NCBI GenBank assembly: GCA_947495795.1
Contig: CANMAI010000008.1
Coordinates: forward strand, 214,236-278,235
DNA length: 64,000 bases
Direction: 5' to 3'
Source of the DNA: an uncultured Paracoccaceae bacterium
Lineage (GTDB): Bacteria > Pseudomonadota > Alphaproteobacteria > Rhodobacterales > Rhodobacteraceae
Part shown: piece after piece, positions 8,871 to 17,175 of the stretch
How the letters are laid out: the number at the start of each line of letters is the position of its first letter
Numbering within the stretch: the stretch's first letter is position 1
The notes under the pieces: model-generated
Told to the model about the DNA's origin: nothing
The model's database searches: none
Seen by the model: the letters and a program-made list of their open reading frames with translations, nothing else
Translations under genes and position numbers: made by a program

Positions 8871-9298
8871 ATGCTGAACCCGCCAGAGCCCCCAAGCCGC
8901 CGCTACTCCGGCAAAATAGCGGATCCCTCGCGCTGGCAGGCCTTCACCCCGCGCTCAGGCGATATTGTCGCCTCCACTCCGCCGATATGGCAAAGGATCC
9001 TGCTGGGGCCTTCCGCCGCATCGCAGCCCACACCGGCATCACATATCCACGGGCTCTGGAAGAGTGGCTGATCAAGGCTGCGAGCTTTTCAAACATGAAA
9101 GCCAACGCCGCCCGCTTCGCCGTCGCCGCAGGCACCGGGTTCTGGCCGAAGGATGCGGATTTCTTCGAAAGCGCCACCTCCAACAAATGGCTCGGCAAAC
9201 TGACAGAGAAGGATTTCACCGCCTACGAGGCCCGGATATCAGCACTACTTAACCCACAGGATCGCAAGTGGCTCGAAAGGGGATCGACGCCGAATTAA
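8871..9298 (+). pseudogene. Sulfotransferase relic with large internal deletion
   Basis: The first part (8871 to about 8990) reads MLNPPEPPSRRYSG and then WQAFTPRSGDIVASTPP, the N-terminus of a PAPS-dependent sulfotransferase up to the 5'-phosphosulfate loop. In a different frame, 8987-9298 encodes AKDPAGAFRRIAAHTGI through the family C-terminus (SSF/N-MK, WLGKLTEKDF, final helix). The central roughly 150 residues, including the 3'-phosphate-binding and catalytic regions, are missing, and the junction near 8985-8995 also shifts frame. The 103-codon downstream frame could still be translated but would not be a sulfotransferase. Family recognition is from memory of conserved segments. Confidence 0.75.
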
Positions 9299-9440
9299 AC
9301 TAATAAAAGTTCTTCACTTGTGGCATGTACGCATTTTTATTGCGCAACAATTGACCGCCACACGCAAACCCCGTACAAAGCCCGCAACCGCAAAAATCTG
9401 ATTCCGCAGCGCAGCAGATAATCACAGCAAAGGCCACCAG

Positions 9441-11108
9441 ATGACAGACGCGAGCCACGCCTTCGATACCCCTGTTCTCCCCGACCTTCGCGCCCTCACC
9501 ACAGCCGCGATGCCCGTTCTGGAGGCGTATCTCGATGCGGCCCGCGCCAAGCTTTCCTCAGATCTCGGCTCCAAACCGGGGCCCGAGATGCTGGAGCGTC
9601 ATCAGCACGCGCTCCACGGCCTCGCCTGGCTCGCCACCTATGTGGAAGGCCTGCGCCAGATGAACAACTGGGCCGAGGCCCTGCATGCAGAAGGCCGCTT
9701 CGGCCCGCTCGAAGAGCTGATCCTCCAGATCGCCTTCGGAGAATACATCGCCCAGATCAAGGGCGGCATCCCGATGTCTCAATCGGAGATCATACGCCCC
9801 GCAGATCTCGGCCTCGAAAACGCCCTTGCGGCCTTCAGCACGCCCGCCATTGATGTGCTGGTCAAACGCGGCAATTCCGATGCCGCCCGCCACGCCCTCA
9901 CCACCCTCATAGCGGAACGCCAGGGCGTCTCCGTCTTCGGCACCTCCGGCCTCGATGATGAGATGGAGATGGTCCGCGAACAATTCCGCCGCTTCGCAGA
10001 GGACAAGGTGGCCCCCCACGCCCATGCATGGCATCTCAACGATGAACTGATCCCGATGGAGATCATCACGGAGATGGCCGAGCTTGGCACCTTCGGCCTC
10101 ACCATCCCGGAAGAATACGGCGGCTTCGGCATGTCCAAGACGGCGATGTGCGTTGTCTCCGAAGAACTCTCGCGCGGCTATATCGGTGTCGGCTCCCTCG
10201 GCACCCGCACAGAGATTGCCGCCGAACTCATCCTCTGCGGCGGCACCGAAGCGCAGAAACAGCACTGGCTCCCGAAACTCGCTTCCGGCGAAACACTCCC
10301 CACCGCCGTCTTCACCGAACCCAACACAGGCTCCGATCTCGGCGCCCTCAAAACCCGAGGCACCGAAAGCCCGGAGGGTTGGACACTCACAGGCAACAAA
10401 ACCTGGATCACCCACGCCGCCCGAACAGATGTCATGACAGTCCTCGCCCGCACAATCCCGGGCACGAACGACCACAAGGGCCTCTCGATGTTCCTGGCCG
10501 AGAAAACCCGTGGAACTGATGAGGCACCCTTCCCGGATGCCACCATCTCAGGCGGAGAGATCGAAGTGCTCGGCTACCGCGGCATGAAGGAATACACACT
10601 CGCGCTGGACGACCACAAAGTGCCACCCGAGGCCCTGCTCGGCGGAGAACAGGGCCAGGGCTTCAAACAACTCATGCAAACCTTCGAGTCCGCCCGCATC
10701 CAGACAGCCGCCCGCGCCATCGGCGTTGCCCAGAACGCGCTCGAACTCGGCCTCGCCTACGCGAAAGACCGGACAGCCTTCGGCAAGGCCACAATCAATT
10801 TTCCCCGCGTCTACGGCAAACTCAGCCTGATGGCGGTGGAGATTATGATCGCCCGCCAACTCACCTACTTTTCAGCCCGGGAAAAAGACGAAGGCCGCCG
10901 CTGCGACCTTGAGGCCGGCATGGCCAAGCTCCTCGGCGCCCGCGTCGCATGGGCCGCCGCCGACAGTTCCCTCCAGATCCACGGCGGCAACGGCTTCGCG
11001 CTGGAATACCCCATCAGCCGCGTCCTTTGCGATGCCCGCATCCTCAACATTTTCGAAGGTGCGGCTGAAATCCAGGCCCAGGTCATAGCCCGCCGCCTCC
11101 TCGCGTGA
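9441..11108 (+). CDS. mcd: (2S)-methylsuccinyl-CoA dehydrogenase
   Basis: An acyl-CoA dehydrogenase of 555 residues, about 160 longer at the N-terminus than ordinary members, which is the hallmark of methylsuccinyl-CoA dehydrogenase of the ethylmalonyl-CoA pathway. It oxidises methylsuccinyl-CoA to mesaconyl-CoA with FAD. The core starts near residue 170 (GLDDEMEMVREQFRRFAEDKV). TEPNTGSDLGAL, the FAD-site AIGVAQNALELGLAYAKDR and the IHGGNGF / IFEGAAEIQ C-terminus are all present. It stands as a single gene with its own upstream region (9299-9440); mcl1, a later enzyme of the same pathway, is at 47.8 kb. Confidence 0.88.
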   Translation: MTDASHAFDTPVLPDLRALTTAAMPVLEAYLDAARAKLSSDLGSKPGPEMLERHQHALHGLAWLATYVEGLRQMNNWAEALHAEGRFGPLEELILQIAFGEYIAQIKGGIPMSQSEIIRPADLGLENALAAFSTPAIDVLVKRGNSDAARHALTTLIAERQGVSVFGTSGLDDEMEMVREQFRRFAEDKVAPHAHAWHLNDELIPMEIITEMAELGTFGLTIPEEYGGFGMSKTAMCVVSEELSRGYIGVGSLGTRTEIAAELILCGGTEAQKQHWLPKLASGETLPTAVFTEPNTGSDLGALKTRGTESPEGWTLTGNKTWITHAARTDVMTVLARTIPGTNDHKGLSMFLAEKTRGTDEAPFPDATISGGEIEVLGYRGMKEYTLALDDHKVPPEALLGGEQGQGFKQLMQTFESARIQTAARAIGVAQNALELGLAYAKDRTAFGKATINFPRVYGKLSLMAVEIMIARQLTYFSAREKDEGRRCDLEAGMAKLLGARVAWAAADSSLQIHGGNGFALEYPISRVLCDARILNIFEGAAEIQAQVIARRLLA

Positions 11109-11416
11109 GGGTGGGCTACAGCGCTTCGAAATCAAGCTGACACACAGCGTCTCCAAAGGCGCGGCAGGGTTGAGCGATCAGGTATATCTGGAAGCGCTAC
11201 AGCACCCAAATCCTTCTCTGATGACTTTGATTTTCGCGTCAAAAGCTGGCCCAACCTAGGGCAATATGAGAAAACTGCCGCCTGTGCAAAATGCCGCGAA
11301 GGTCTCAAAAGAGCCCAAACTCCCAGATGCTGCATGTTGCCCGAACGGCGGCTTCATTCCCGGTTTTGTTGAATGAATCTCTTGCCTGGGGCAACCACGG
11401 CGGTTACGCAAAACCG
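11109..11416 (+). other. Intergenic region between mcd and the LRR gene
   Basis: About 300 bases without a supported gene, where composition drops from the GC-rich mcd region to the AT-richer patch. A frame continuous with the LRR protein is open from 11291, so part of this could be coding if translation starts there; it does not resemble the LRR part. No terminator or promoter is convincing. Confidence 0.5.
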
Positions 11417-12256
11417 ATGATTGAGGATAACAAGAAAAACGACCTTTCCTTTTCGGGGAGACTGACGCCCAGAAAAATGCGCGCAATGACCCCAAGCAAC
11501 GAGGTCAAAACGCTTACCGTATCTAGCAACACGTTTTTCCACCGAAAGTTAGCGGATGAACTCGCACAATGGCCCCGTATCAAAGAGGTCTTGCTTTGGG
11601 GCACAGTGAGCAAGGCGGCATTACAGCGCCTTTTGTCATTGGCGGAGATTCACGAAATCTACGTGATGGAGCTGCACAAGCACGGGAACCTCTGCGGCAT
11701 TGATCAATCGAGCTCGTTGCGGGTTTTCAGAGGTGGTTGGCTTTCCGCACGCGATCTAAGAGCACTAACGCAGCTCCAGAATTTGGAAACGTTGAGCGCG
11801 CAAAACTCCTCTGTAAACCAACAGGTTATAGAGATGATCGTCAAAAGTAGCTCGTTGACAAATTTAGACCTTGAGGCGTCCAACCTTGACGATGTCATGG
11901 CAAAAGAGTTGGCCAAATCCTCAAAGATTACGCAGCTGGATGTTGGCGCAACACGATTGGGTCCATCCGGTTTGCAAGAAATTTGTAAGATGACGCAGTT
12001 GCGCGAACTGGATATTTGGGCACTGGACTTAGACGAGCACGACCTAGACTGTTTGGAAGCGCTCCCAAATCTCGAATACTTGTCGGTTGGGGGTTACGAC
12101 AGTCAAGAGCGGCTTAAGTCAAAGAATGTGTTGGCGCAACTTGCAAAACTTCCATCGCTGCGACGAGTTTGGCTTGATGGAATTCCTGTTTCCGAGAGCG
12201 AGGCTAACGAACTGAGAGCACGCTACGAAAATGCTCAAATCACATTTGCGGCATAG
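11417..12256 (+). CDS. Leucine-rich-repeat (RNI-like) protein of unknown function
   Basis: A 279-residue protein built largely of LRR-type units: LTNLDLEASNLDD, ITQLDVGATRLGPSGL, LRELDIWALDLDEHD and LEYLSVGGYD follow one another at 23-25 residue spacing from about residue 120 to 250. There is no signal peptide or transmembrane segment, so a cytoplasmic protein-binding role is plausible. Codon use is AT-richer than in flanking core genes, consistent with acquisition. The start is uncertain: ATG 11417 has no clear Shine-Dalgarno, and a longer form from 11291 (321 residues) is possible. No partner gene is recognisable. Confidence 0.7.
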   Translation: MIEDNKKNDLSFSGRLTPRKMRAMTPSNEVKTLTVSSNTFFHRKLADELAQWPRIKEVLLWGTVSKAALQRLLSLAEIHEIYVMELHKHGNLCGIDQSSSLRVFRGGWLSARDLRALTQLQNLETLSAQNSSVNQQVIEMIVKSSSLTNLDLEASNLDDVMAKELAKSSKITQLDVGATRLGPSGLQEICKMTQLRELDIWALDLDEHDLDCLEALPNLEYLSVGGYDSQERLKSKNVLAQLAKLPSLRRVWLDGIPVSESEANELRARYENAQITFAA

Positions 12257-12438
12257 CGGCCATCGGTGCAAACGCAGCGAATGCCTCAAAAGTCCCGCTT
12301 GCCTGCATCCACAAGCCATGCAGCAGAGGTCAGCGGTGAGCCCACTTGCACCATGTCGCAAGAATGACGGCTTTGCTGATGAATGCTTCTGCCCCGTCCG
12401 ATTTGACAATATCGTGCCTTACAGATGACGATTGCCCA

Positions 12439-13218
12439 ATGACGGAAACAGAGCGGGACGTTCGCCAATACAACGATGCACCCTCTCGCGTCGTCGTGCT
12501 TCACGGCGGGCCAGGGGGTGCGGGCGAGGTCGAACCATTTGCCCGTGAACTCGGGCGCAGAGGCCATGCCGTACTGGAACCTTTTCAGACGCGCCAAACC
12601 GTGGGTGGGCAGGTAGATGAACTCAGCGCACAAATCGGGCGGTACTGCACGACACCCGTAGCTGTCATCGGATGGTCTTGGGGCGCGTGGCTCGGATGTT
12701 TGCTTGCGGCGCAACACGAGAAGTTGGTCCGCACGCTCATCCTTGTAGGGTGCGGACCGTTCGAAGCGCGCTACACCTCAGCGATCCGAACCACGAAGAA
12801 CTCTCGTCTGACGAACGACGAGCGCATGGAATTGAAAGCTCTCCGCCCCAAGGATGGAGACGCCGCCGACATCGCGCGCTTCCTCGAACTCAGTGATGTG
12901 GCAGATACCTACGCACGAGATACCTCCCCGCAACCCAGTGTTACGTTCGATGGAGCAATACACGCGGCGGTCTGGCCTGAGGCGGATGACATGCGCCAGA
13001 GCGGTGCTCTTCTGAACGCCGTATCAGCCATTCGCTGTCCTGTCCTGGCAATCCACGGCGATTACGACCCACGGCCTTCGGAGGGAGTGCAAATACCGTT
13101 GCAAGCGGCGCTCCCATCAGCACAGTTTGTTCAGCTTGCACGATGCGGACACAAGCCGTGGCAGGAAATTCATGCCAAGGATGACTTCTATCGTTTGGTA
13201 GAGAATGCAGTCGCCTGA
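12439..13218 (+). CDS. Alpha/beta-fold hydrolase
   Basis: A 259-residue protein with the complete alpha/beta-hydrolase signature: oxyanion motif HGGPG (22-26), nucleophile elbow GWSWGAW with Ser80, a late Asp in HGDYDPRPSEG, and the catalytic His in RCGHKPWQE near the end. Related proteins include proline iminopeptidase-like and small-molecule esterases; the substrate is unknown. The frame extends up to 12346, but ATG 12439 gives the cleaner N-terminus. It shares the AT-richer composition of the upstream LRR gene, 182 bases away, and may have arrived with it. Confidence 0.8.
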   Translation: MTETERDVRQYNDAPSRVVVLHGGPGGAGEVEPFARELGRRGHAVLEPFQTRQTVGGQVDELSAQIGRYCTTPVAVIGWSWGAWLGCLLAAQHEKLVRTLILVGCGPFEARYTSAIRTTKNSRLTNDERMELKALRPKDGDAADIARFLELSDVADTYARDTSPQPSVTFDGAIHAAVWPEADDMRQSGALLNAVSAIRCPVLAIHGDYDPRPSEGVQIPLQAALPSAQFVQLARCGHKPWQEIHAKDDFYRLVENAVA

Positions 13219-13574
13219 CGTGTTTCGAGCCCCATTGAGGAGCGGACATTTGCGCAAGTGCAGCAATTTCACGCTTTGCCCGCGCTGCCGTCGATACGTG
13301 GGGCAGTATCGCATGGATGGTCTGGGTCAGGGATTGCGTGACGCTTGAGACGAAACTGACCGGCAGACAGACGGCGCAGAATCGGGTCAAAGGTCCACGA
13401 GGTTTCACACGCCCTTGAGTTCCACATTCCGAAACCCGTTACCTTGGAAGTAATCACTTCCATTACCTGTCCATCGAAATGCGTGATGAAGCAGCCCTTC
13501 GGCCGCAAATCCCGGGAAAGTCGACCTCTTGCACTACCAAAACACTACCAAACCCATACGCGGTTTTGGCGCTG
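13219..13574. other. Gene-poor tract containing one copy of a shared intergenic element
   Basis: No gene can be assigned. A 79-codon - strand frame (13269-13508) is open but matches nothing I know. On the - strand the tract carries two TTTGGTA heptamers 11 bases apart (13552-13546 and 13541-13535), followed by GGTAAT (13467-13462) and GGTAAC (13443-13438) 24 bases apart. The same arrangement occurs at 58728-58844. GGAAGT-GATT-ACTTCC inside it is a perfect inverted repeat. Function unknown. Confidence 0.55.
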
Positions 13575-14336
13575 TTATCGGGGCACTTCGATCCGCTGTT
13601 CCGAGCGCACCGGAATGCGCCCGTTCGCATAGGGCCTGTGGTCGTTCGTATTCAGCGTCACACTCAGAACATGGGGGCCGGATGGCAACGCGCCCACCTC
13701 CGCCTCGGGTGCATAAAGCCGCCCCAGTTTCACGCCATTCAGGTAGAGATGCGCGTGGCCAAAACCCGGCCGGTGGCCCACATCTTCAATCGGCTCTTGA
13801 AACGTAAACCCTTCAGTTGAAACAGTAATTTTCCAATCACCGCTCGAGGGCCTTCGTGTCACATCCAGTGAAACCGAGATATTATCCACCGGTTCAAGCC
13901 GCCCCGCCGTCGGCAATACTTGCGCCGAGGCAGTTCCTACAACCCGCGCCTTCGTCCGCACCACACCGGCCCTCTCGAACCGGAACGCCAGCGGCAATAT
14001 TCGCCCCAGATCCAGCGGGCCAGATATCTCGCGCAGCACCAGAAACGCGCCGTCTTCTGCCAGTAAAGCTGCACCACCTTTCGGCAGAACTACTTGATAA
14101 CCCTCTGTAATTCCAGCGATTTTCACGTCAGAAGCCGCGGCACTTTCCACACCCAACAACCTGTCCGCCGCCCCCTCATTCTCCACCCGCGCAAACACCC
14201 GCAATCCATCTTCAAAGGGTTCTGCCACAACATCGGTGATCAGGATATCATGCTGGGAACGGCCCAATGCAAACCAGCCGCCAACCGCCGCAACCCCCAT
14301 AAATATAAGGATAAAAATCCCGGCTCTCGTATTCAT
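13575..14336 (-). CDS. Membrane-anchored PCu(A)C-like protein
   Basis: A 253-residue protein with an N-terminal signal anchor (about residues 5-25). A domain resembling the periplasmic copper chaperone PCuAC follows (about 30-130: VENEGAADRLLGVESAAASDVKI ... ISGPLDLGRILPLAFRFERAGVV). The typical Met/His copper ligands are poorly represented. A C-terminal segment (GHAHLYLNGVKLGRLYAPE) resembles a second extracytoplasmic beta-domain seen in copper-homeostasis proteins. It is divergent from the multi-pass membrane protein at 14372, with start codons 35 bases apart, suggesting a shared control region. The copper role is inference. Confidence 0.6.
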   Translation of the reverse strand: MNTRAGIFILIFMGVAAVGGWFALGRSQHDILITDVVAEPFEDGLRVFARVENEGAADRLLGVESAAASDVKIAGITEGYQVVLPKGGAALLAEDGAFLVLREISGPLDLGRILPLAFRFERAGVVRTKARVVGTASAQVLPTAGRLEPVDNISVSLDVTRRPSSGDWKITVSTEGFTFQEPIEDVGHRPGFGHAHLYLNGVKLGRLYAPEAEVGALPSGPHVLSVTLNTNDHRPYANGRIPVRSEQRIEVPR

Positions 14337-14371
14337 TTTGACACGCCCGAGAAAACTGTCTTTGGTGCAGC

Positions 14372-15775
14372 ATGACCATCACCAAACGCAGCGTCAACCT
14401 TCCTCTACTGCTCGCAGCGGTGGTGGTCGTGAGCACCAATCCGGCCAATGCCCATGTCTCCGAACAAGGCTTCGTACTGCTGCTTCCAACGGATGCCTAC
14501 ATCGCTGCTGGTATTGGTATCATACTGGCAACATTGATTTTTCTGGCAATCTTTCACAACAGAAGCGCCGCTTTTGCAACCGCGTCACGCCATCTCTTTA
14601 CCGTCCAAAACCCAGGCTGGCTCCCCACACTCACAAGCCTCATCTCCACAGCAATACTCGCCACACTCCTCGTCATAGGCCTCACCGGCCCCCGGGACCC
14701 GCTCACCAATCTCCTTCCCCTGACGATATGGACAATCTGGTGGATCCTGTTCCCGATTGCGCAAGGCCTACTGGGCGACATCTGGTCGTGGCTCAACCCC
14801 TGGACAGGCATTAATGCACTCGCAACAAACAATAAAATGCCACCGCTCACCCTTCCAACCAAGCTCGGCCACTGGCCCGCCTGCCTCGGCTTCGGTGCCT
14901 TCAGCGCCTTTGCCCTGGCCGATCCCGCACCCGATGATCCTGCACGGCTGGCAACTTTCGTGGGCGGCTACTGGCTGATTACCGCACTCGGCATCGCTCT
15001 CTTCGGTGCCAGAGAATGGCTAGCCCGCTGCGAATGCTTCACAATTCTCCTCTCACTCTTTGCAGCGCTCTCCCCATTCCAGTACCGGAAGCGCTCATTC
15101 GGCGTACCCGGCCACGGTCTGCTGGCTGTGCAAAACCCGCCCATCTCCCTCGGCATCTTCGCACTCCTCCTCCTCAGCGTCGGAAGCTTCGATGGCCTCA
15201 ACGAAACCTTCTGGTGGCTCGCCCAAATCGGGGTAAATCCCCTCGCTTTTCCGGGAAGGTCTGCTGTCATCCTGCCCACACTCGCTGGCATGGCGGGCTT
15301 CACTGTCTGTCTTTGCATCATCTTCGGTTTCTGCGTCTGGCTCGGGAAAACCCTTGCAAACAATAGAAAATCTGCCTTCTGGCAAGATTTCTCCACCTTC
15401 GCCCTCACCGTGCTGCCCATCGCGTTCGGTTACCACGTCGCCCACTATCTCACAGCCCTGATGGTAAACGGCCAATACGCAATCGCCGCCCTTACGGATC
15501 CGCTTGCAACCGGCGCCGATCACCTCAACCTCGGCACATTCTACGTCACCACCGGCTTCTTCAACACACAATCAACCGTCCGCCTCATATGGCTCACGCA
15601 GGCCAGCGCTGTCGTGGCTAGCCACGTACTCGCCCTCATCCTCGCCCACACCACCGCACAGCGCCTCTACGGGGCCGGAAGGCCCGCCCTCGTGAGTCAG
15701 ATCCCAATGGCGCTTTTCATGGTCGCCTACACCCTTCTTGGCCTCTGGCTTCTTGCGGCACCCAAAGGTGCCTGA
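14372..15775 (+). CDS. Multi-pass integral membrane protein, function unknown
   Basis: A 467-residue protein with a cleavable signal (cleavage after NPANA near residue 27) and about ten hydrophobic segments. His and Trp residues sit near membrane faces (GYHVAHYLTALMVNGQYAIAA, SLIWLTQ-like region). Homologues are often labelled fenitrothion hydrolase, a name I regard as unsupported by sequence. It pairs divergently with the PCuAC-like gene, so a role in metal or respiratory-complex maturation is possible but unproven. Confidence 0.65.
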   Translation: MTITKRSVNLPLLLAAVVVVSTNPANAHVSEQGFVLLLPTDAYIAAGIGIILATLIFLAIFHNRSAAFATASRHLFTVQNPGWLPTLTSLISTAILATLLVIGLTGPRDPLTNLLPLTIWTIWWILFPIAQGLLGDIWSWLNPWTGINALATNNKMPPLTLPTKLGHWPACLGFGAFSAFALADPAPDDPARLATFVGGYWLITALGIALFGAREWLARCECFTILLSLFAALSPFQYRKRSFGVPGHGLLAVQNPPISLGIFALLLLSVGSFDGLNETFWWLAQIGVNPLAFPGRSAVILPTLAGMAGFTVCLCIIFGFCVWLGKTLANNRKSAFWQDFSTFALTVLPIAFGYHVAHYLTALMVNGQYAIAALTDPLATGADHLNLGTFYVTTGFFNTQSTVRLIWLTQASAVVASHVLALILAHTTAQRLYGAGRPALVSQIPMALFMVAYTLLGLWLLAAPKGA

Positions 15776-15873
15776 TCACTGAGCATGCCCAGGAAATATG
15801 TGGACAGACGCGGAGTAAGGCGTCACGTTTTGGTTAACGTCGTTCTGTACCTGTTGAGATGAAGGAACCCGCC

Positions 15874-17157
15874 ATGACCAAAGCCATCGATCAAAAGCCC
15901 AGCCTCACCCGCCGCAAGACATTGAAAACATTGGGGGCCGGCGCATTGGCAGCGAGTGTTGGCTGCTACGTTCAGGCGCAGAGTTCGGCTCCGATCAAAG
16001 TTGGTTTTCAGGTGCACCGCACCGGCATCGGCGCTGCCTACGGGCGCTGGTACGACCGCACGACACAAGCGGCAGTTGCAAAGATCAATGCCGAAGGCGG
16101 CATCAATGGCCGCCCATTGGAGATTGTGGCAGAGGATGATGGCACCGATCCTAAGAGGGGTGCCGAAGTGGTGGAGAAATTTGCCACCCAGCATGGATGC
16201 GATATCGCTTTCGGCACGCTGTTCAGCCATGTTGTTTTCGGCTCTTCACCCCGCGCGGGAGAACTGAAACTCCCTTATTTCGTAGTGTCAGAGGGCCATC
16301 ACGTCGCCTCTGGAAAACTCAACCGCTATACGCTTCAACCGGGCATCACCGATGTAAAAAGCCAGGTGCAGGCCATGGCACCTTACGTTGCTGAAACGCT
16401 CGGCAAGAAGGTAACAATGATCTACCCGGATTTCGCGTTTGGCCATGATCATCGGGATTATTTCTCGGCTGCACTGGAGGCTCAGGGGGGCGAGGTTATT
16501 GCCAAGATCGCAATCCCGCCGACCGAGACCTCCTTTACCAAATACTTCCCCAAGATCCCGCGCGACACGGAGGTGATCTATCACGTGATGGTCGGCCCTG
16601 CCGTGCTGACCTTTGTGAAGGAAATGGGCGAGTTTTTTGGCCCTTCGAAGCCGCAAATCTTTGGATTCATTGATAGTCTTGAAGCTGTTGATCTCTCCAG
16701 CCCGGGCTTGGAATTCCTAGAGGATACCTATTTCTGGGAAGGCCATCCGCGTTATGCGCAAGCCAACCAGACGGAGTATGACAAGACCTACAGGGCAGCT
16801 GTCGGCGTCGATAACAATGGCGCCTCGATCAGCGATCCCAAGGATGTTTCGACTTATGCCCACATGTTCGGTTGCTGGGAAACACTGCACATCGTCAAGG
16901 CCGGGATGGAGGCCGCCGACTATCAGGGCCCAGGCGACAGGTCTAAGCTGATCGAAGCAGTGGAAGCTATGACGGATATGCCCGCCTCAGATGCGCATCC
17001 GCAAGGCGCCAAGGTCTTCAACGGCCGCACGCATCAGGTCTTCGGCCATCAGTATATTTCTCGGGTGGAAGGTGGTAAACTGGTATTGGCACATACCACG
17101 TCCATTGAGGATACCCTTTATGAAGACGAGGTGGATTATACCACTCAGTCATTCTGA
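15874..17157 (+). CDS. ABC transporter substrate-binding protein (branched-chain/amide type)
   Basis: A 427-residue periplasmic binding protein of the Leu/urea/amide class (type I fold: KVGFQVHRTGIGAAYGRW ... AVAKINAEGGINGRPLEIVAEDDGTDP). The N-terminus TRRKTLKTLGAGALAASVG is a Tat-type signal, with cleavage probably near VQAQ. ATG 15874 is preferred over 15859 because GAAGGA sits 9 bases ahead. It is first in a + strand run with two permeases, two ATPases and an enamidase, so its ligand is probably the heterocycle or amide degraded by this locus. Confidence 0.9.
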   Translation: MTKAIDQKPSLTRRKTLKTLGAGALAASVGCYVQAQSSAPIKVGFQVHRTGIGAAYGRWYDRTTQAAVAKINAEGGINGRPLEIVAEDDGTDPKRGAEVVEKFATQHGCDIAFGTLFSHVVFGSSPRAGELKLPYFVVSEGHHVASGKLNRYTLQPGITDVKSQVQAMAPYVAETLGKKVTMIYPDFAFGHDHRDYFSAALEAQGGEVIAKIAIPPTETSFTKYFPKIPRDTEVIYHVMVGPAVLTFVKEMGEFFGPSKPQIFGFIDSLEAVDLSSPGLEFLEDTYFWEGHPRYAQANQTEYDKTYRAAVGVDNNGASISDPKDVSTYAHMFGCWETLHIVKAGMEAADYQGPGDRSKLIEAVEAMTDMPASDAHPQGAKVFNGRTHQVFGHQYISRVEGGKLVLAHTTSIEDTLYEDEVDYTTQSF

Positions 17158-17175
17158 TAAGGTGCTGAAAACCCA

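Noticed and set aside
11362..11379. GGTTTTGTTGAATGAATC, resembling ends of some IS5-group elements
   Set aside because: Only one end is seen, with mismatches and no transposase or target duplication nearby; too weak to call an IS remnant.
12346..12438. Longer N-terminus for the alpha/beta hydrolase (290 residues)
   Set aside because: The extra residues do not resemble a signal peptide or family sequence; ATG 12439 begins just before the first beta-strand.
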